Made by a program: the position numbers and the translations under genes. Source: Pectinophora gossypiella (taxonomy: Eukaryota; Arthropoda; Insecta; Lepidoptera; Gelechiidae). Taken from it: a stretch of 64,000 bases of DNA. Positions within the stretch are counted from its first letter, which is position 1, and the number at the start of each line of letters is the position of its first letter. The stretch is from contig NC_065423.1 in assembly GCF_024362695.1 (NCBI RefSeq), positions 3,775,001-3,839,000 of the forward strand, read 5' to 3'. The notes beneath the pieces are model-generated. The model saw only the letters and a program-made list of their open reading frames with translations, was not told the origin of the DNA and searched no databases. Shown here piece by piece: positions 13,020 to 24,080 of the stretch.

Positions 13020-13287
13020 CGAATATTAACGCATAGTTATGGAACACGATGTTCGTGCCTCACCCAGCAGGGTCCACGTAATACCAGCGTCGTGGTTCAC
13101 GCCGCGACTTGTGCTGAGTGAGGCCCTTTTATCTCAGGACGTCCACCACCACCTTATGATAATTGTAATGAACATCCTCTATGCTTTTTGTACCTAATTG
13201 TTTTGTCAAAATTTTTAAGTGATGTTATTGTCTTGTCTTTGTATGTGGCGCCTTTTTTTAATAAACGATTTCTATTCTATTCTATAA
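13020..13287 (+). mobile_element. LINE 3' untranslated tail with (TTCTA)n end
   Basis: The segment ends with AATAAACGATTTCTATTCTA, a short pentamer tail typical of lepidopteran non-LTR retrotransposon 3' ends. No reverse-transcriptase reading frame remains upstream of it. Confidence 0.55.
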
Positions 13288-13319
13288 GTCGCCAGCTTGT
13301 CGGTTTTTTACAGATTGTA

Positions 13320-13790
13320 TTTCGGGGAGTGTGTATTATGAGCTCCATCAGCTCATTCCACCAAGCCCATTCCATCTTTACTTGGTTGACATACCACTAA
13401 TCCGCACCAAGCGTTTCGCTTCATCCTTTATAATGCGCACATCCAAGGAATGAAATGAGCTGCCGGCGTTGGTGTTCCCTGCATCTTATAACCTGGGGTC
13501 CTTTAAGTCACGGGTGAATAGGTTTGTGGGTAAGCTCGCTCCACCGTCGTCCCCTTCTTTACCTCGTGGAAGAATGGGGTCAAGAGAACCCGTGGCATAA
13601 AAGGACGTCAATTGACCAAATTGGAGATGTCCTTAGAAAAGGTTCAGTACGATCTACTCGGAACCGGCGAGCGTGTGTGAAATGATTGATGAATGTGCAG
13701 GAAGCAAGAGAAGTGTATCAGAATGAATTCCATAGTCTCTGCTTACTCCGGTGGGAAATAGGCGTGAGGTTATGCATGTATGTACAAACT
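13320..13790 (+). mobile_element. LINE fragments: RT C-terminal tail plus a GRPRRT-type tail remnant
   Basis: With frameshifts allowed, 13,380-13,560 decodes to a degraded RTKRFASSFI..EWNELP..SFKSRVNRF tail, the usual end of jockey/CR1-like reverse transcriptases. From about 13,570 to 13,790 a second LINE remnant follows, containing CCATAGTCTCTGCTTACTCC, repeated near 35,360, 51,425 and 57,110. The piece is inactive and truncated. Confidence 0.6.
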
Positions 13791-13950
13791 AACAATTTTT
13801 TTCCGTAAATGTCTTTTCCTGTGAATGTTGCACACAGTACCTAATATATTATTAAGTGTACCTAGAGGAAGACATGATAACGGATGACGGTTAAAAGGAA
13901 GCAAGGAAGTAACATAAACAATACTTTTTAACAAACAAACAATATAATGG

Positions 13951-14259
13951 CCCCGATTCCTGGAGACACCGTCTAATTTTATTTTAAGTTATATCTGTCA
14001 TTTTCATATCCGTCGAAAAGGAAAGGGACGGATGATTCACAGATCTTAATTTTAGGAAGAATGAGTAAATGAACGTGTCGGGTTATTGACTGATGTAAAA
14101 TTTTTAGACGGTTGGTTTAGATTTGTGCTTAAAATTGACGTGTGTTCCATAAATTTTATGCTTGTCGATTACCCGTCCCTTTCCTTTTCGGCGGATAAGA
14201 AAATGACAGATATAACTTAAAATAAAATTAGATGGTATTTACAGGAATTAGCACCATTA
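13951..14259. mobile_element. MITE-E copy upstream of the astacin promoter
   Basis: This is one of the best preserved copies. The left arm contains CTGTCATTTTCATATCCGTC and GAAAAGGAAAGGGACGGA. The right arm contains GTCCCTTTCCTTTTCGGCGG and ATAAGAAAATGACAGATATA. It ends about 175 bp before the TATA box of the astacin gene. Confidence 0.8.
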
Positions 14260-14434
14260 TACGTACAAAATAATTCACAAAAAATGAAGGAAATATACGA
14301 AAAGCAAAACCGCCAAGGTTCCCCTTATCGATTACTTTACATATTTTCGCCGGTACATCCTTTATCAGGAAGTAGGAGTAACGACCGAGGCTTGTCGACT
14401 TTCGTCTGTTTACCCTATGACAGGTCCCGCGCCG

Positions 14435-14442
14435 TATAAATA
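14435..14442 (+). promoter_or_regulatory. TATA box of the astacin gene
   Basis: TATAAATA lies 98 bp upstream of the ATG at 14533. A start site about 30 bp downstream (near 14,465) would leave a 5' leader of roughly 70 nt with no upstream ATG. The start site itself is inferred. Confidence 0.65.
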
Positions 14443-14532
14443 TGCGCGACTTTTATTCGAAACCACATACTTTCTTGAGACTTCTGCGTGGCTGGTACTT
14501 CTTGAAGAAAAGTATTTTAGGTTTTAAATAAA

Positions 14533-17500
14533 ATGGCGAAATTGTTAGTATCCATAGTAGTTTTATTAGTAGCAGGATTAGTTAGTAGTTTACCAGTAGA
14601 TGAAGATACTGTAGCTATAGAAGCTGCGGAAAACGACATTGATAACAATATTGATGGTGATGATAATGTGATAGATATCTCGCATTTGGGACCTGAAGCT
14701 TACGGCTCGCCGAATAAAGAAAGTGGTAAGACTATTTTAAGTATATTAAATTATATTTTAAGTATATAACGGCCACCCGTGGTCCAGTGGTTGAGCGTTG
14801 GGCTCACGATCCGGAGGCCCCGGTTTCGACTTCCGGTGGGGACATATCACAAAAAATACGTTGTGGTCCCTAGTTCGATTAGGACATTACAGGCTGATCA
14901 CTTGATTGTCCAAAATGTAAGATAATCCGTGCTTCGGAAGGCACGTTAAGCCGTTGGTCCCGGGTATTACTTACTGATGTAAGTGTGTAGTCGTTACATG
15001 AGTCATGTCAGGGGCCTATGGCGGTAAAATAACCCTGACACCAGGGTTGATGGGGTTGACAATCCACACGATAGAAGAAGTATATTACATTTTTAAGGGT
15101 ATGTTTCCCCACTTGCTGATAATCTGACTAGTCAGCAATGTGCCCGATAGTAGCTACGTCTCGAAGTTGGTTAGGTTATTAGGCAGTTATAGCTAATAAT
15201 AAAATAATTGCGTAATAATAAATAACAGCTCATCTCAGCTTAAATTCTATCAGCACAGCACAGCTCAGCTTAGCATCGGCACAGTACACCACAGCTATAC
15301 AGTATACAGCCATCAGCGATCTCTGCACGGCAATTGTAACAATATTTAAAATTATAATCTCTTTTCCAGTCGTACTATCACTACTATGAGTGAGTTGAGC
15401 TTTTCTTGTGCAGTGTGCAGCTTGTAATTTGTCCGTAATAAAATGAAATCACTTACTATTTTGTATTAAGTGCCTACAATATCATATTCATTTTGAAACA
15501 TAGCGTGTTAAAGATTCTTAGAAATTAATTCGCATTACCCCACTTAATTTTTATCGCGTTCCTTTCGTATCTTTTAGCCATTAACACGCCGAGCTGTCGA
15601 TATAAACGTGTTGATGTCAGAGCACGACGATAAAATGTTTGAAGAATGACTGTGGGATCCTAGGTCTGACGGCCCACTTCCTCACTTTCATGATATCTAA
15701 TGATCTAGTTAACAGCCACAACGTCGAAACTGGTTAATGGAAATGTTTGTTTTTCATCCTGATGTGCATTTTTGGCACATTACAGGAGGTACTAAAGATA
15801 AAATAAACGTTAAGCATAACATGAGCTCACGACTATATCCCAATTAGGGTAGTCAGAGTTACACCTCACCGAGCTTTGTATTAGACCAACGTGAAAGGGG
15901 GATAATAGTCCTCGTTCTCCTACCAGTAGGAGCACCCAGTAGGAGTAGACGGAAACGGGGAGGTGTCCCCGTTACCTAATAAATGTTAGTACCAATTAAA
16001 AAATATATAAACTTCGAAATTTTATCTTCGACTTGTACAATTGACACTTTATTTATAGAACAGAGTAGACTATCTCGACAACAAATCAAACAGTCACGAA
16101 ATAAAACAACATAGAAAAGTAAAATATTTAAATTATTTTTTCAAAAAATATAGACAAAGGCAAAAGAAAAGAAAAAGGAAGTAAGAAAGAAGAAGAGAAG
16201 TTAAAAAGAAGAGAGCCAAAAGTTTTGTCTTAGTTTTGTTCTCTTCTATCGTGTTGTGAGGCGAATTACCAACCTCATCAACCCTGGTGTCAGGGTTATT
16301 ATTGAACCGCGAAAGGCCCCTGACATGGCTCATGAGTTGTGTTAACAGAACTGTACAACACTACTAACTAAAACTAACTACTAACTGAACTAGTGAGAGT
16401 AAAGTACATAACTGACGGACTTCCCCCGTCAAATTTTACGATAAGGCATGAAATAGAAAACATCATTCACCTACTTTTTTAAAATTTTCTAGGAGAGGCA
16501 GTATCAAAATGGTCAGAGAACTCCCTAATGAACCCTGAGGAGATGGGAGAGTACGCGGAGGGTGACATCCTTATGCCAGAAGTGTCCACGAGGAACGGAG
16601 TGCGTGGTGACACGGCGCGCTGGCCCAATGGCATCATACCCTATGTGATTGAGGGGTATTTCAGTAAGTAACTTACTAGCTAAAAACATAGAATAAACGT
16701 TAATACTACGTGCAGCATTGGCAGTCGTTAATAACCATCAATCCGCACTGGGCCCGCGTGATGGTTTAAGGCCCGATCTCTCTATCCATCCATAGGGAAG
16801 GCCCGTGCCCCAGCAGTGGGGATGTTAATGGGCTGATGATGATGATGATGATGATGATGACTATGTGTAGAAGGGACACTTTCCTCCCCGCATCGATATT
16901 TCATTACCTCACCCCTCCTTTGCTTTTGAGGTTGCGCTCTTTCGAGTGTACTGCCGCCAGATATTTTCAGATCGAACAGAGCATGGTACCCCGCTAGCCA
17001 GAATGGTAGTGTGTATGTATATTATATAAGGTATATAGGAGCTCTGTGGCGCAGCGGTAAACGCGCTCGGTCTGCGATTGTTGAAGTTAAGCAACTTTCG
17101 CAAAGGCCGGTCATAGGATGGGTGACCACAAAGAAAAAAGTTTCATCTCGAGCTCCTCCGTGATTTAGAAGGCACGTTAAGCCGTTGGTCCCGGCTGCAT
17201 TAGCAGTCGTTAATAACCATCAATCCGCACTGGGCTTGCGTGGTGGTTTAAGGCCCGTGCCCCAGCAGTGGGGACGTTAATGGTAAAGATGATATTAGGT
17301 ATCGACGATTCAAAGGTGTTACGTTGGAAGTTGTATATACGCGTCGCGCTGTGTAAACTTCGATAGCGCGTTTCAGGCCATCTGCAGTAGCTAGCAAAAT
17401 ATTTAGGTGGTGCGAGATCTCTTACAGTAGCACCCCTTAAAATACAGTTTTTTTCGTTTAGTTTACGGCCATCGAAGTATAGGTACCTAATTAAATCATT

Positions 17501-20500
17501 TACAAATGTCGTTTACGGCCACCCGTTAAATGTATGAGTCTTATGTGGCCGCTAAGATGTCTGTGCCCAATCCAGTGACTCCCCTGTAGATTCGGGGCTG
17601 CCAGCCAGGGTAGTCCTGTCTTGGCTGATTTTGACGCCTCCTTAAAACGGCGCCCTGTGGCACTCGCACAGCCCTAGGGCCGCCACTGGCCATCTATTTA
17701 TTATGGGCGGAACTAACTGGTCAAATAGTTGGATCTGCCACAAGTTCGTCGTTTGCCCAAATTGATACCATTGCCAGTTGAAACATTGACTTATGTCCAA
17801 AATAATCAAGCCGTGCATGCAAAGAACTTGCTGTTCCTTGTACCAAGCAAGCATAACAACAAAGCCCTTCTTTCCAGATCAACAGCAACGTGACATGATA
17901 ATGAAGGCGATCGCCGACTACCATCGTCTGACATGCCTCCGCTTCGTGCCCTATAATGGTCAGCAGGACTACCTCACTATCCGAAGTGGGAATACCGGCT
18001 GTTGGTCCAGTGTTGGCCGTATTGGTAAGGCACTTTGTTTTGTCAGTCTTTGTAATAAAGACGAAGTAGGTAAGCATATTTTTGGCCGGCCGATTGGCCG
18101 TATTGGTGATTGGCAGTATTGTAGATTTACAATACTTAAGTGATGTCAAAAAATAAGTACTTAATCATGTTAATCACATACATACATACATACATAAACT
18201 CACGCCCGTAATCCCTAATGGGGTGGGCAGAGCCACAAGTAATCAAAGACAACTTGCAGCCACTTGTTAATCACGCTTCAAGGAATTTCAAAAAGAAATG
18301 TAACATTTATGAATATGGTCGAAGAATATCAGTAATAATTTACCGCAGACCACAAGTACGTAGACGTGTTTCTCCTTTAACTAAGTTTAGTGCTATTTAT
18401 TGGTGATTAGTTGTGGATTTAGACATTTTGGACTAATTGTTTCAGTGCCTAACTTTACCAGCTGAAATAGATATAAATGGTAGCAATCAAATTAAAGGAA
18501 TTGTGAATTCAGTGGGTGTAAATTTTTTATGGTATTGAAAAAATAATGAGTTAAACTTAGTACAGTAGCAATATAAAAGGGTTACTTTTACAAATCCTTG
18601 GACAAGACGCAAAATAAAAGTTCATCACTCATTCTGAAAATTATGACGCGATTTTTGATTGTTTATTTTACGTCTATATCAAATTTTGTTAAAGTTTTTA
18701 CTGGTTCCCATCTATGGTCTCCTGGTACTTCCAAGTCAGTACACCAAGTTACTCCAATAGCCATATCTTCCACAATGGTACCCGTCCTGAATCTTCTATA
18801 ATGGTAATCCTCACTTTTCTCTCTAGGTGGTCGTCAAGAAGTGAATCTCCAGGCCCCAGGGTGCGTCTCTAAGAAAGGAACGGTTCTTCATGAGCTTCTT
18901 CACGCCATCGGATTCATGCATGAGCAGAGCCGTCCAGAACGAGACGACTTCGTCGACATTCGCTATCAGAATATCAAACCTGGTAAGGAGTTATATCTTG
19001 TTCTTTGACTTACGTTTTTGTCTTGCCTGATCTTTCTAAGATTTACCAGAGTAAGATAAGTAGCATTAGATGTTTAAAGGAGATTGTCTTTACATTGGCG
19101 TTTGTACCATCCGGGTTGTGGTTTTGGATTGTTGTCAAAATTAGTCTTGATTTTTTGGATTATTCATTGTCAAATCTGCTGAGCACGGTGATTTTTGAAC
19201 GATATTCCTTAGCAGAATTACCATCTGCTGTGCCTTCGTTGTAAGCATCGTTTTCGAGACTGACAATGAATCTACAACCTACTCATCGCTCCTTCATGCA
19301 AGACTAAAGTTGTTCTTGTTGCTATGTCGGCATTTTATATAGATCAGATACGATTAGGGCAGAAGTCGAAATGGACTCGCTTAGCTGTCTTTTTATCACT
19401 CCATTTCGGGGACAAGTTGCAATCATCGTGATGACTTCTCGCAGCACGCATGCAACTTTTGTCGACATTCGCGACTACAACATTATTAGGTATGGTCAGA
19501 AGACGTTTCTCTATGCTTGCAGTCTTCGGTACCCCCTGAACCTTCATGTTATGCCTCCGCCTTTTGGGATCGTGTAATGAAGATAATACGTCGAGAATTA
19601 TTGCGTTGGAATCCGCAAAAAATGTACCAGAAGATGTAAGTTTTATGGAGTTACCTTCATCAAAAATGACTTTTTTGAGTGTCAGCCGGCTGGTATTCTG
19701 CTGTGGAGTTCTGTATTTTAAACTGTGATGCTCTGCATATTTCTGGTTATCCTCGACACCGTAGTAAAACGGGAGTCCATTATTTTGGTGTTGATTAAAC
19801 AACAAGTGCACAGAAAACAGTAAATTAGAAAGGAGTAGTCCATACGGCACCCACTGACATAATTTGATCAGTTTCGTTATTGTCTGCTTGTCATATTTTT
19901 TTTTTAATTTAGAAAGATTAAAGCCAGTTTGAAAAACTGCATGTTCAGTTTTCATTTTACTTAATTTATGGAAAACTAATCTCTGCGCTCCATATTGGTT
20001 CGGCCAAGGCATTTGCGACATATCTACAATAAATAAGTCACGTTAAAAAAAACAAACATAAATAGTTTCTCAGCAAAGTTTTAAGCTAAAGTTGATAAAA
20101 AATAGTTTCACCTTTAATGGAAATAGGTAAATAATTTCTCTTCAAATATAATAAGATAGGCAAACACGTGGTCGATTAAGTTTTTCTTTGTCGTTTGTGA
20201 TGCGGAAAATCTACAATACGTCACGCCAACAAGGAAAAGAAAACATAATGGTAAAGCTTCCGGAAACGGAGCATGGAGAAAAGGAAATGGATTTCTTGCT
20301 TTAGCATTGATTCCTATCTTGGGATTGTGTTCATTCCAACGCATAACATAACAAATCACCAAAGAGCAACACAATGACGTGTTACACCTTCCTGCTCCGC
20401 GAAAAGTGGCAGAAAATGTTGTATTGACAACTAACGACATGGCTTTTTTTATTAAGTACCTTTGATGGGTTTGCTCTTGGCTCCAGACTTGCCCGAAGGC

Positions 20501-23458
20501 ATTGACGAGGCCTAAGATGGAGCTCGCCCAGAAGGTGCCTGTTCACTCTGGCCTTGAAAGCAGCCGGGTTATATGCATTCGGAAATACAGAAGACAGCAG
20601 AGAATTCCACTCCCTAGCAGTACGCGTAATGAAGGACGATGCGAAGCGCTTTGTGAGAATAGTTGGGATATCCACCAAATAGGGATGGAACCCGGCCGTA
20701 CGTCTGGAAGTCTGAAGATAAAAGGGGGATGGTGGAATGAACTCGTGTAGATCGCGGGCACACTCCCCGAATTGCAGCCTGTAGATGTCATTTCTTGCTT
20801 TAGCATTGATTCCTATCTTTTAACTGCGTTCAGTCCAACACATAACATAGGTAACAAGCAACACAATGTGAAATCTTCCCGCCTGGCGTGGTAGAAAACG
20901 TTGTATCGACAACTAACGCTATGGCTACTCCCCACCGGTCCGGTGACCATATGACTTATACATCAACGGGTCATTCGGTCAAATCCACCAGGATCCGCCA
21001 GAGGTCCGCGTTGCTCTATGGTCAGAAAATCATTGTTTGTTTAAAGCAATTTGTAAAAGTTGAAGCTTCGATTCGTAGTCGTTCAAGCGTAGTCATGTTA
21101 TACCAACTTTAGAACCCTATCGCATTATCATATTTAAAATTTAGTGAGACTTGCAGTTCAATTTGTCAAAAAAGTTAAAGTGACATGGTACTAAAGTTTA
21201 TATGGCTCCTGATTGTCCACATAGGGATTTCTACTCTCCTTCGTTCATACAATTATAGACGGCGATACGGCTCACCTATCATGGTTGGTCTAGCAGAAAG
21301 CTCGGCGAGTTGTGGATACTTAGGTTATATCTTGCGATGGATGTACCTCTGACTATCCCAATTAGTCATGAGCTTATGTTTTTTTTTAAAGTAGGTAATG
21401 TATTTACAAGAAGGTAATGTATTTTTTAAGCTCTATGCAGATCTATTATAATCGCCGCTTTATGCCACAGTTTACTTCTAAAATCAATTTAAATACAAAT
21501 TCAAAATATCTTTATAGGTAATCAGTATACTATCAATACAGGGTGTCAGTGACCCCGTAACGAAAACTTGGGGGAATGATTCAGACCGTGATTCTGAGTC
21601 GATATCAAGTGGAATTTTCCATCGGAAAATTAATTAAAGTTTTAGTGGTTTTTATGTATTTTCAGTTGCATACTTTTGCGACGGAAATTTCCACTTGATA
21701 TCAATTCAGAATCATGGTTTGAATCGTCCCTCAATTTTCGTTACGGTGTCTCTAACAACCTGTATAGTGTGTAGTATTTGTCTAGAGTTGAGATGTTTAA
21801 GCGCCTCTGCGGGCTTAGCACCGTAAGCGCGCGATTCTTTCTCGCCTCGATATACGACATACGCACAGAAAGAGACAGATGATGTCTGTCGCGGCGAGAA
21901 AGAGTCGCGTGCTTACGGTGCTAGGCCCGCAGGAGTCATTAGAAGATATTGCTTCTCTTCAGGTTCGGAGAACAACTTCAAGAAGGCTTCCAGGGACGGC
22001 ACAGACGACTTCGGGGTCGGGTATGATTACAACAGCGTCATGCATTACTCAGAGTATGCCTTCTCCAGGAACCAACAGAAAACCATTGAGCCCAAGGTAA
22101 TGTTTATAAACCTGCTGTCTCCTTCTATCGTGTGGGTTGTGGAGTCCCGTGATCATGGCACTTGCAACAGCGTTGAAATATCGGGGGTCCCATATGCCTG
22201 ATTTTAATGCGGTAAGAACCTGGTATTATGTGTCTTCATCACTTAGCTATAACTGCTTAATAACCTAACCAACTTCAAGACGTAGCTACTATACTTATCA
22301 GGCACATTGCTGCCTAGTCAGATTATCAGCAAGTGGGGAAACATACCCTTAAAAATGTAATATTATACTTCTTCTATCGTGTGGATTGCCAACCCCATCA
22401 ACCCTGGTGTCAGGGTTGTTACTAAACCGCCATAGGTCCCTGACATGGCTAATGTAACGACTACTTACTTACATCAGTAATTAGTAACCGGGACCAACGG
22501 CTTAACGTGTCGTCCCAAGCATGGGTCATCTAGTTTCCGACAATCAGGTGATCAGCCTGTAATGTAACCAAACTAGGAATCACAAAGTTATTTTTGTGAT
22601 TTCCCCACCGGGATTCCAACCCGGGGCCTCCGGATCGTGGGGCCAACGCTCAACCACTGGACCGCGGAGGCCGTTATTTGAATTGGGTTAATTAAAATGG
22701 TGTTTACAGGTTGGAGGTGTGACGTTGGGGCAAAGGGAGGGCCTCAGTAGAGGTGATGTGAAGAAGGTGAACAATATGTACAATTGTAAGAAAGAGTGAG
22801 TATAATCTTAAATACGTAAGAGCGAATGTTCTTATAACACCCAAATCCCATTGCATAAACTACCGTGTCTGGAAATCTCGGCCTTATGAGGTTGTTTATA
22901 GCAGACGTGGTAGCGCCGTGGTGGTGGTACAGTCATAAGCAATATCATGTATCCACTTTAGAACCCTGTCGCACTATCATATTTGACATTTAATGAGACT
23001 TACGGTTTAATTTGTCAAAAAAGTTAATGTGACATGGTCTCAAAGTGTATACATTAGTACTCGTGACCGTACAGGGTATAGTAGATAAAAGAGTCAAATA
23101 TTATGTACAATCCGGAACTAGAAGTTTACAATTATACATTTTTCTTTTTGACCATTCTACCATTTAATTGTAACACAAAATCCCTCGATTCGGGGTATAT
23201 CAGCAACGTGTTTTTATTTCGCTTCAAGTTCGACATTATACTAATGTATTTAAATATTATTCGATATTATTCCTAGAGGTACTAATAATGAATTTAAATA
23301 TTATTCGACATTATTCCTAGAAGTACTAATAATGTATTTAAATATTATTCGACATTATTACTAGAAGTACTAATGTATTTAAATAATATTTTTTCCACAG
23401 AGAGCCACAAAACGGTTGGGTGGGTGCAATCTGGCAAAACTTCTTTGGGCAGAAGTAA
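14533..23458 (+). CDS. astacin-family zinc metalloprotease, seven exons, complete
   Basis: Exons 14533-14725, 16493-16663, 17878-18024, 18827-18982, 21963-22096, 22710-22795 and 23401-23458 join in phase to 314 residues. Residues 1-19 form a signal peptide (MAKLLVSIVVLLVAGLVSS). The pro-region contains EGDI (about 87-90), the aspartate switch that keeps astacins latent. The catalytic domain starts near RWPNGIIPY. The zinc site is HELLHAIGFMHEQSRPERD (192-210), with catalytic Glu193 and ligands His192, His196 and His202. The Met-turn is SVMHY (247-251). Cys141, 163, 183 and 293 give the two canonical disulfides. The enzyme is secreted and cleaves proteins or peptides. There are no EGF, CUB or ShK domains; the protein ends about 20 residues after the last Cys. 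All key residues are intact, so it should be active. Introns carry SINEs, MITEs, a LINE stub and an antisense ORF. Confidence 0.93.
14769..15205 (+). mobile_element. SINE-B, long form, in astacin intron 1
   Basis: The tRNA-like head has CCGTGGTCCAGTGGTTGAG (A box) and a worn B box. The middle contains TTAAGCCGTTGGTCCCGG and the tail TCAGGGTTGATGGGG with TTGACAATCCACACGATAG. A 3' extension up to TTAGGCAGTTATAGC is shared with the inverted copy in intron 5 (22,243-22,677). Confidence 0.8.
15350..15450 (+). mobile_element. LINE 3' tail fragment
   Basis: GTGCAGTGTGCAGCTTGTAA followed by TTTGTCCGTAATAAAATG matches the 3' end of the LINE at 48,568-49,055 (GTGCAGAGTGTAGCTTGTAA, then GTTGTCCATAATAAAT). 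Only the tail is present. Confidence 0.5.
16240..16336 (-). mobile_element. SINE-B 3' fragment
   Basis: TCTATCGTGTTGTGAGGCGA and TCAACCCTGGTGTCAGGG match the 3' part of SINE-B in reverse orientation. The tRNA-like head is missing. It lies in astacin intron 1. Confidence 0.65.
16708..16866 (+). mobile_element. SINE-C 3' half with (GAT)n tail
   Basis: GCAGTCGTTAATAACCATCA through CCCGTGCCCCAGCAGTGGGG ends in a GATGAT microsatellite (16,842-16,863). This is the 3' half of the SINE-C family. It lies in astacin intron 2. Confidence 0.75.
17037..17292 (+). mobile_element. SINE-C copy with tRNA-like head
   Basis: The head GCTCTGTGGCGCAGCGGTAA (A box) is followed by GGCCGGTCATAGGATGGG, the GCAGTCGTTAATAACCATCA block and CCCCAGCAGTGGGGACG. 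A nearly complete relative is at 49,336-49,621. It sits in astacin intron 2, close to the 16.7-kb copy. Confidence 0.8.
19344..20021 (-). CDS. uncharacterised 225-residue ORF, antisense in astacin intron 4
   Basis: One uninterrupted 226-codon frame starts MSQMPWPNQYGAQ and ends FCPNRI. It is far longer than chance ORFs in this AT-rich sequence. A leucine-rich stretch (about residues 58-75, containing WVPYGLLLSNLLFSVHLL) could be a membrane segment. The end is basic (KKTAKRVHFDF) and includes RVHF, which fits the RVxF docking motif for protein phosphatase 1. No signal peptide or known domain was recognised. The first dozen codons and the upstream TTATTGTAG resemble dispersed repeat J, so the start may have been supplied by a mobile element. 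No clear TATA box or poly(A) signal was found. It could be a nested gene, a retrocopy, or part of an unrecognised element. Confidence 0.4.
   Translation of the reverse strand: MSQMPWPNQYGAQRLVFHKLSKMKTEHAVFQTGFNLSKLKKKYDKQTITKLIKLCQWVPYGLLLSNLLFSVHLLFNQHQNNGLPFYYGVEDNQKYAEHHSLKYRTPQQNTSRLTLKKVIFDEGNSIKLTSSGTFFADSNAIILDVLSSLHDPKRRRHNMKVQGVPKTASIEKRLLTIPNNVVVANVDKSCMRAARSHHDDCNLSPKWSDKKTAKRVHFDFCPNRI
20105..20445 (+). repeat. left copy of a direct repeat flanking a LINE stub
   Basis: The part at about 20,292-20,443 (TTCTTGCTTTAGCATTGATT through GACAACTAACG) recurs at about 20,787-20,922. One plus frame reads GNGFLALALIPILGLCSFQ then a stop, which could be a retrocopied transcript end; this is weak. 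No gene is called. Confidence 0.4.
20440..20780 (-). mobile_element. non-LTR retrotransposon 3' stub (RT C-terminus)
   Basis: The minus strand decodes to YLVDIPTILTKRFASSFI..REWNSLLSSVFPNAYN..FKARVNRHLLG, the standard C-terminus of jockey/CR1-type reverse transcriptases in Lepidoptera. The palm domain with its catalytic Asp pair is absent. It sits between the two direct repeats at 20.3 and 20.8 kb, in astacin intron 4. Confidence 0.8.
21092..21208. mobile_element. MITE-G copy, degraded
   Basis: ACTTTAGAACCCTATCGCAT and TTCAATTTGTCAAAAAAGTT match the MITE-G consensus. The ends are eroded. It lies in astacin intron 4. Confidence 0.5.
21539..21762. mobile_element. MITE-F copy in astacin intron 4
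   Basis: CAGGGTGTCAGTGACCCCGT at the left and GTGTCTCTAACAACCTG at the right frame a palindromic core with ATATCAAGTGGAATTTTCC and its mirror. TA repeats flank it. Confidence 0.75.
22243..22677 (-). mobile_element. SINE-B, long form, in astacin intron 5
   Basis: On the minus strand the head GGCCTCCGCGGTCCAGTGGT (A box) and GGGTTGGAATCCC (B box) are intact. The 3' part ends with the same extension (AGCTATAACTGC in plus sense) as the copy in intron 1. The two copies are in opposite orientation, about 7 kb apart. Confidence 0.8.
22931..23073. mobile_element. MITE-G copy
   Basis: TACAGTCATAAGCAATATCA at the left and TAGTACTCGTGACCGTAC at the right give short inverted ends. The interior is CCACTTTAGAACCCTGTCGC and GGTTTAATTTGTCAAAAAAG. 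It lies in astacin intron 6. Confidence 0.65.
23241..23385 (+). repeat. tandem repeat, 44-bp unit, about 3.3 copies
   Basis: The unit contains ATTTAAATATTATTCGACAT and TATTCCTAGAAGTACTAAT. ATTTAAA recurs at 23,248, 23,292, 23,336 and 23,377 (spacings 44, 44, 41). The last partial unit runs into the pyrimidine tract before the final astacin exon (acceptor at 23,399-23,400). Confidence 0.8.
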
Positions 23459-23563
23459 TATTAGTGTACTTTTAATGTCTATCACAAATCCAAAGATCTG
23501 TTAATTTTATAATGTGTGCTAGTCTTTCCATGTTTTTGTATTTGCTTAGATAATGTCTTAGAG

Positions 23564-23569
23564 AATAAA
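23564..23569 (+). terminator. poly(A) signal of the astacin gene
   Basis: AATAAA lies 106 bp after the stop codon and is the first canonical signal downstream. Confidence 0.7.
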
Positions 23570-23976
23570 GCTTTTGAAAATGACACCTTTCTTTTATTAA
23601 CTGCATTACATAACGTATCATCACGCCTGAATCCCCGAAGGGGTTGGCAGATGTGCAAAGTTGTACACCTACTGTTTGAGTCGAATGTTTGCGTCGCTAG
23701 TAATAGCGAGCCTATTGACATTAATCGGGTAAAAATCCTGGAAACTACACCACCACTGTACTGTAGATTTGCTGCAAATGGTATTAAGTAGTTGATATCG
23801 GACAAACCACCCTAACCACCACCACCGAAACTAGTTATTAACTAAATTGGCAATAATCCAGCCTGTACACAATGCTTTGCGGCTGAGCGATGAAATCGGG
23901 TTCCGATGTTAATGTACGGAGAAGCTGTTAGGGGAGAGAGGTCCGGCCAGTTGTAGGTACTGTGCACGTGCCGATC

Positions 23977-24002
23977 AAGCCCCTGGTCTATACCAGGGGC
24001 TT
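23977..24002. other. perfect 11-bp hairpin
   Basis: AAGCCCCTGGT and ACCAGGGGCTT flank a four-base loop (CTAT). It lies between the astacin poly(A) signal and the minisatellite. No gene is linked to it. Confidence 0.6.
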
Positions 24003-24080
24003 AATCGAACCTATGTTCGCACTCCTGGGCCGCGCGCTGTGGGATGCAGGAGCTGTGGAGCCAATCAAAACACATTCTCT

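Noticed and set aside
18176..18440. 62-codon plus ORF after a CATA repeat in astacin intron 3
   Set aside because: It starts in a repeat fragment (CCCTAATGGGGTGGGCAGAG) common in the window and has no domain or splice support.
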